This document shows positions 22,780 through 25,751 of a DNA stretch of 25,751 nucleotides, piece by piece; position 1 is the stretch's first letter, and each line of letters opens with the position of its first letter. This DNA comes from a virus. Below the pieces are notes generated by a model. The model did not search any database and was not told the origin of the DNA. It saw only the letters and a program-made list of their open reading frames with translations. Made by a program: the position numbers and the translations under genes. The DNA is taken from the IMG/VR virus record IMGVR_UViG_3300007344_000210, positions 1 to 25,751 of that record, one strand, 5' to 3'.

Positions 22780-22941
22780 TTAATTTTGTTTGTCAATAAA
22801 TACTTTTAATGTTCTACCATCATCTTGAAGGATAAGTGTTACTATATTATCTTTATCCGAATTAACATAGCTTCTTCCTTTTTCATCAATAACCTCCACT
22901 CTTGTAACAAGAGGAAGTGATTCGTTTAATATTTCTTTCAT
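22780..22941 (-). CDS. Small ORF (53 aa), likely a real gene
   Basis: An ATG at 22941 follows CCAAATAAAACATTAGTT, only 18 bases after the stop of the winged-helix gene, and reads MKEILNESLPLVTRVEVIDE to a TAA at 22780. The peptide predicts as a compact beta fold (VTRVEVIDEKGRSYV, then IVTLILQDDGRTLKVFI). I recall similar small proteins in Bacteroidetes and their mobile elements but cannot name a family. It probably shares an operon with the regulator. The structured hairpin lies just downstream. Confidence 0.65.
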   Translation of the reverse strand: MKEILNESLPLVTRVEVIDEKGRSYVNSDKDNIVTLILQDDGRTLKVFIDKQN

Positions 22942-22959
22942 AACTAATGTTTTATTTGG

Positions 22960-23349
22960 TTAATAATTCTCTAAACGAATATAATCCTTCTCAAACAGAT
23001 CTTTAAACTCATTCTCCATTCTTTTCATTAAACTCTTATACTTTTCCCTTCTTACATTCTCTGCTCTTATACCTTGATTAACTCTATTGGATTCAAAGGT
23101 ATAAACTGTAAATGTAACTGGCTTATCTCCTACTAGATCTTGTCTAGTCCCCTCCTCATATATCAATCCCATATCTTTGAGATCACTCACTCTGCTGGTC
23201 AAGGTCTGATGTGCCATACCTAACCCTTTCCTTAGATCGTTAACGGTGGCATCTTTATTATCTATAATAAACTTTAACACTTTAGCGTTATTAGTCTTAA
23301 TATTTCCAGTTCTAAACTGCTCTCTTAATGCTTCTACTTTTGGCTTCAT
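22960..23349 (-). CDS. Winged-helix DNA-binding protein (129 aa)
   Basis: A 129-residue protein. Residues about 20-88 form a winged helix: NAKVLKFIIDNKDATVNDLR (first helices), KGLGMAHQTLTSRVSDLKDM (recognition helix), then GLIYEEGTRQDLVG and VTFTVYTF (wing strands). This is the MarR/Rrf2-type general plan with no metal or ligand motif visible. The C-terminal 40 residues form a charged helix (RREKYKSLMKRMENEFKDLF). It lies between the terminase and the tail genes, 3 bases after the acidic protein gene. A late-gene or lysogeny regulator is likely, and the nearby TATACCCGAT boxes are possible targets. Confidence 0.75.
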   Translation of the reverse strand: MKPKVEALREQFRTGNIKTNNAKVLKFIIDNKDATVNDLRKGLGMAHQTLTSRVSDLKDMGLIYEEGTRQDLVGDKPVTFTVYTFESNRVNQGIRAENVRREKYKSLMKRMENEFKDLFEKDYIRLENY

Positions 23350-23352
23350 GGC

Positions 23353-23679
23353 TTATTGGTTTAATAGTTTATAATCTTCTTCTGTCATATCCTCTTCCCA
23401 TACTTCCACATCTTCCATCTCAATCTTACCGATTCTCATTAAGTCAGGATTGTAAGTACCGCTCACGTTAGCAGTTCTCTTAGTTCCTTTCCTCTCGTTG
23501 TAAGATAATACACCTTCCCATGTGTATCCATTGAAGCCATCTTCAAACTCCTCCTGGATCTCGCTAATCTCAAAGTAAACATCTTCAAAGTAATACTTCT
23601 CATGATCTACATTTGCAGTAAAATTAGCACCATCTGTAGTAGTGTAATCTTCTAATTCTGTTGTTTCTAAAAATCTCAT
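23353..23679 (-). CDS. Acidic phage protein of unknown function (108 aa)
   Basis: A 108-residue protein, strongly acidic with many Glu, Asp and Tyr (DHEKYYFEDVYFEISEIQEE, then GKIEMEDVEVWEEDMTEEDY). The predicted fold is a beta meander with a helical acidic tail. DNA-mimic or protein-inhibitor roles are sometimes associated with such composition, but nothing here shows it. It is the first gene after the terminator that follows the terminase, so it probably begins a new transcript that continues into the winged-helix gene. Confidence 0.7.
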   Translation of the reverse strand: MRFLETTELEDYTTTDGANFTANVDHEKYYFEDVYFEISEIQEEFEDGFNGYTWEGVLSYNERKGTKRTANVSGTYNPDLMRIGKIEMEDVEVWEEDMTEEDYKLLNQ

Positions 23680-23706
23680 ATCGTATCGTTTTTTGTTATT
23701 GATATG

Positions 23707-23714
23707 CTAATATA
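23707..23714 (-). promoter_or_regulatory. Candidate Bacteroidetes-type promoter element
   Basis: The minus strand carries CCG-TATATTAG-CAT, a near match to the flavobacterial -7 box TAnnTTTG (one mismatch), 28 bases before the ATG at 23679. No clear -33 TTTG is seen 19-24 bases further upstream; the stretch there is A/T-rich (TTAAACCAATT). Position fits, since a terminator lies directly upstream and a new transcript must start here. Confidence 0.4.
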
Positions 23715-23772
23715 CGGAGTTATTTTTAATTGGTTTAATTTTTCTTAAACTTTTTTTAAAATAATGCAGAAT

Positions 23773-23799
23773 AAAAAAAGGGAGACCCTAAGACCTCCC
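23773..23799 (-). terminator. Strong intrinsic terminator after the large terminase
   Basis: On the minus strand GGGAGGTC pairs with GGTCTCCC around the loop TTAG (8-bp stem, two G-U pairs that exist only on the minus-strand RNA), followed immediately by seven T residues (23779-23773). It lies about 70 bases after the terminase stop and before the promoter-like box of the next gene, so it closes the terminase transcript. Confidence 0.88.
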
Positions 23800-23867
23800 C
23801 CCAAATAACCAAATATACAATATGGAAAAACTGTTACGGTTGGTTATACGTAACGTCTTTTATAAAG

Positions 23868-25025
23868 TTACCCAAAAGCACGAACTTTTTGCTTACTTCC
23901 CCCAATTTTATTTAACGCTACATATCTGATCGCATCTATACCATGATTGAAGGTATCTATTGGTTGGTTAAGGTAGTTACCATCCTTATCTTGTTTCCAT
24001 TGGTAATGTCTGAACTCATCCAGGAGATTAAGACTATCCTTTGTTATATTGATCTTATATCTTTTAAGGATATCTAAGCCATTTAAAATAGAGTCCTTAC
24101 CTTTCTTAGCTGGTTTAACATTGAATCCCATACGCTTGATCTCTACGATGGATTTAGGCTCAGCTGAATCTGCTACTATCTCATCATATCTATCTAAGCC
24201 TATTCTCTTTAATTTCTCTCCTATATCCTGGTTAGTTAATCCTGTCTCAAAAACTAATTCCTTTAGCCATAACTCTCCACTAGCTAGAGAAACACTAATT
24301 AGAGTAGTCGGATCGTTAGTAAATCCGAAATCCATACCGTAATAAGTCCACTTGACATCCTCAGGTATATCATCACATACATCAAAGTTACTAAAGACTG
24401 TACCTTCTAATGCCCCAACTTCACCCAAACCATAAACACGCCACCAATTAAGGTCTGTAAACTCTCTTGCTTCGATAGATTTAATGATCTGTTCATCTAG
24501 GCAATCATTATCTTTATACGTTGATTTAATGAAAGCTACGTTATCCTGGAGCAGTACCTTCTCATGCACCCAAAAGTTTGCCACTGGATTAAAGTCTAAA
24601 AACACCTTTAGCTTGGTCCTTACCTCTAGCTGGTTGTAAGTTTCGTAACTCATGTTGTTACACTCATTCATGTACAGTATATCCCTCCTAGCACCTCTTA
24701 ACTTAGCATCATTATCTGCTGAGAAGAACTCTATACTACTTATTCCTACTTGGTAAGTATTATCTGTTTTATTGTGTTTATCCCTTTCGTATATCTCATT
24801 GCTCTTAAGGATATTGAAGAAGTCACGCATCGCACCCCTCTTTAAGTGAGGCATAGACTCAGATACTACAGATATTAGTAATGGCTTCTTACTATTTGCT
24901 GCGATTGTGTACAGTAATTGCAGTATGCTATACGTCTTAGAGGAAGATGTCCCGCCTTGATTAACGACAATACGCTTACCTTTACCTTCTTTTATATTTT
25001 TTTTATAGACGTTTGTAAACTTCAT
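23868..25025 (-). CDS. terL: Large terminase subunit (PBSX-type)
   Basis: A 385-residue protein. The ATPase part has Walker A GGTSSSKT (24-31), Walker B DILYMNE (115-121, Glu121 catalytic) and a DFNP coupling motif (144-147). The nuclease part (RNase H fold) has Asp232 in YYGMDFGF, Asp286 in EIVADSAEP and Asp364 in FNHGIDAIRY, the three metal ligands. Layout and length match PBSX/SPP1-type terminases, which cut and pump phage DNA into the procapsid through the portal. The start is the ATG at 25025, preceded by GAAAAATAATTT. The small subunit is not recognised in this window. The gene is followed by a strong terminator and is far from its portal partner. Confidence 0.92.
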   Translation of the reverse strand: MKFTNVYKKNIKEGKGKRIVVNQGGTSSSKTYSILQLLYTIAANSKKPLLISVVSESMPHLKRGAMRDFFNILKSNEIYERDKHNKTDNTYQVGISSIEFFSADNDAKLRGARRDILYMNECNNMSYETYNQLEVRTKLKVFLDFNPVANFWVHEKVLLQDNVAFIKSTYKDNDCLDEQIIKSIEAREFTDLNWWRVYGLGEVGALEGTVFSNFDVCDDIPEDVKWTYYGMDFGFTNDPTTLISVSLASGELWLKELVFETGLTNQDIGEKLKRIGLDRYDEIVADSAEPKSIVEIKRMGFNVKPAKKGKDSILNGLDILKRYKINITKDSLNLLDEFRHYQWKQDKDGNYLNQPIDTFNHGIDAIRYVALNKIGGSKQKVRAFG

Positions 25026-25063
25026 AAATTATTTTTCGTATACTTGCATACATTCATTCTTTT

Positions 25064-25115
25064 AAAAGGGGATTTCTGTCAGATACTAGTAAAGCGGCAT
25101 TGATCTCCTTTTTTT
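25064..25115 (+). terminator. Possible bidirectional terminator between the synthetase-like gene and terminase
   Basis: A 10-bp stem (AAAAGGGGAT at 25064-25073 with ATCTCCTTTT at 25103-25112) encloses a 29-base loop. One G-T pair forms on the plus strand only, where the stem is followed by more T residues. On the minus strand the outer stem has one mismatch and ends in TTTT. A large loop makes it weak. It could end transcripts reading in either direction. Confidence 0.35.
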
Positions 25116-25751
25116 ATTCCCTTAAGTTTTCTATACAGTGTTTAGCCCATTCATCATTAGTGAAGTGAGGATTGCTAAAACCTTTCTTCTTACCAGCTAT
25201 AACATCTGGATGTAGACCGCTTATATCTTTAAGGATTCTCTTATTCTCTAAATACTCGTCAGGTAATGATAGAGCAAAATCTACTAAGTCGTTATCTAAT
25301 AAAGGATATCTAGTCTCCATAGTATGCCATCCACTCATACGATCTTCTACCACTAATACAGCTTTTAAGAATCTCCAATCATACTCCTTATGTGTAAGCC
25401 AATAGTTCTCTATCCTATCCTTACGTGAAGTCCTCTTAACTACATCGTTAATATTCTTATCGTATCTGTGAGTATATCCGTTGAATACCTCATCTCCTCC
25501 AGCACCTGAGTAGTTTACTAGAGCGTAATTACTAGCCATCTCTGTTATAGCATAGTTAGTATAGCAACTACCTGCTTTTAAGTCATCTAGTGCATCTAAT
25601 GTTAGTTGTGAGTAATTCTCCACAAGATTATCATTACAGATAATAGTATAATGATTGCCATAGCTATTATGTTTTATGTTTTCAATTTCTGATAAGTTCT
25701 CATCCTGGTAATCTACAGAGAAACTATATTGTGGTTTGATCCATTGTGCTA
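25114..25751 (-). CDS. Asparagine-synthetase-like protein, C-terminal domain (partial at the window edge)
   Basis: The frame is open from the window edge to TAA at 25114, so the GTG at 25623 is not its start. Translation of the edge region adds a stretch including YSFSVDYQDENLSEIENI, as expected before the active-site region of AsnB. The C-terminal landmarks are YSGAGGDEVFNGYTHRYD (AsnB SGxGxDExxxGY), METRYPLLDNDLVDFALSLP (MExRxPxLD), KRILKDI (K-x-I-L) and GKKKGFSNPHF (K-x-G-F). AsnB amidates aspartate using ATP; phage or cluster homologues may amidate other acids, including sugars. The glutaminase half is outside the window. It lies just upstream of the terminase, and not beside the glycosyltransferases. 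Confidence 0.85.
   Translation of the reverse strand, partial: AQWIKPQYSFSVDYQDENLSEIENIKHNSYGNHYTIICNDNLVENYSQLTLDALDDLKAGSCYTNYAITEMASNYALVNYSGAGGDEVFNGYTHRYDKNINDVVKRTSRKDRIENYWLTHKEYDWRFLKAVLVVEDRMSGWHTMETRYPLLDNDLVDFALSLPDEYLENKRILKDISGLHPDVIAGKKKGFSNPHFTNDEWAKHCIENLRE

Larger units (their letters stand above)
22670..22787. repeat. 17/18-base direct repeat bracketing a hairpin element
   Basis: The plus-strand sequence TAACTAA[C/G]GTTTAATTTT occurs at 22670-22687 and 22770-22787, 17 of 18 bases identical and exactly 100 bp apart. The hairpin element lies between the copies. The right copy contains the stop codon of the 53-codon ORF. A looser relative is at 22941-22957, in front of that ORF. 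The layout could reflect duplication, insertion or recombination of a small cassette. Confidence 0.6.

Noticed and set aside
24049-24342. Plus-strand open frame opposite the terminase nuclease domain
   Set aside because: Antisense to well-supported nuclease motifs (Asp232, Asp286), with no start context or recognisable domain.
1-25751. Diversity-generating retroelement targeting the fibre
   Set aside because: No reverse transcriptase gene and no template/variable repeat pair is visible in the window, although the fibre would be a natural target.
1-25751. tRNA or rRNA genes
   Set aside because: No cloverleaf with a conserved TTCGA arm or rRNA signature was seen in the intergenic gaps, which are too short apart from 22652-22779, which holds the hairpin element.

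Overview
The window reads as a stretch of a tailed double-stranded DNA bacteriophage or prophage. It is AT-rich, every gene lies on the minus strand, and packing is tight, with many one-base (TAATG), four-base (ATGA) or longer overlaps. Morphology is probably siphovirus-like: there is a long tape measure, a tail tube protein and tail-tip proteins, but no sheath gene is visible. The host is probably a member of the Bacteroidota, most likely a flavobacterium. Start codons are preceded by A/T-rich leaders such as AAATAAAATT-ATG rather than purine Shine-Dalgarno boxes, and several structural proteins have a Bacteroidetes-phage character. This host call is inference; no host genes are in view.

In transcription order (high to low coordinates) the layout is as follows. 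(1) 25751-25114: the 3' part of an asparagine-synthetase-like gene, cut by the window edge. (2) 25025-23868: large terminase, followed by a strong terminator. (3) 23679-22350: small genes (acidic protein, winged-helix regulator, three short ORFs) around a structured hairpin element bracketed by a 17/18-base direct repeat 100 bp apart. (4) 22348-21244: a coiled-coil protein, then a probable tail assembly chaperone with a textbook -1 slippery site. (5) 21254-18783: two glycosyltransferases, a coiled-coil protein and an LpxA-like acyltransferase, sitting inside the tail module. (6) 18735-10963: tail completion genes, tail/baseplate proteins and the tape measure. (7) 11012-10244: three small genes, two with cysteine motifs and one with a possible helix-turn-helix. 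(8) 10199-6223: ClpP-type head protease with a nested scaffold, major capsid protein, tail tube protein and portal. Hairpin terminators follow the capsid and tube genes. (9) 6220-1: virion accessory and fibre proteins, a membrane-anchored protein, a head-tail connector-like protein, a large fibre with YadA-head-like repeats, and two small distal genes, the last cut by the window edge.

Packaging, head, tail and fibre functions are all represented, but the order is unusual. Tail genes come before head genes, the portal is far from the terminase, and the chaperone is about 7.6 kb from the tape measure. The most notable signals are the surface-sugar/lipid cassette embedded in the tail operon, the in-register T TTT TTT frameshift site, the repeat-bracketed hairpin element at 22670-22788, and terminator-like attenuators that may set the capsid : tube : portal ratio.
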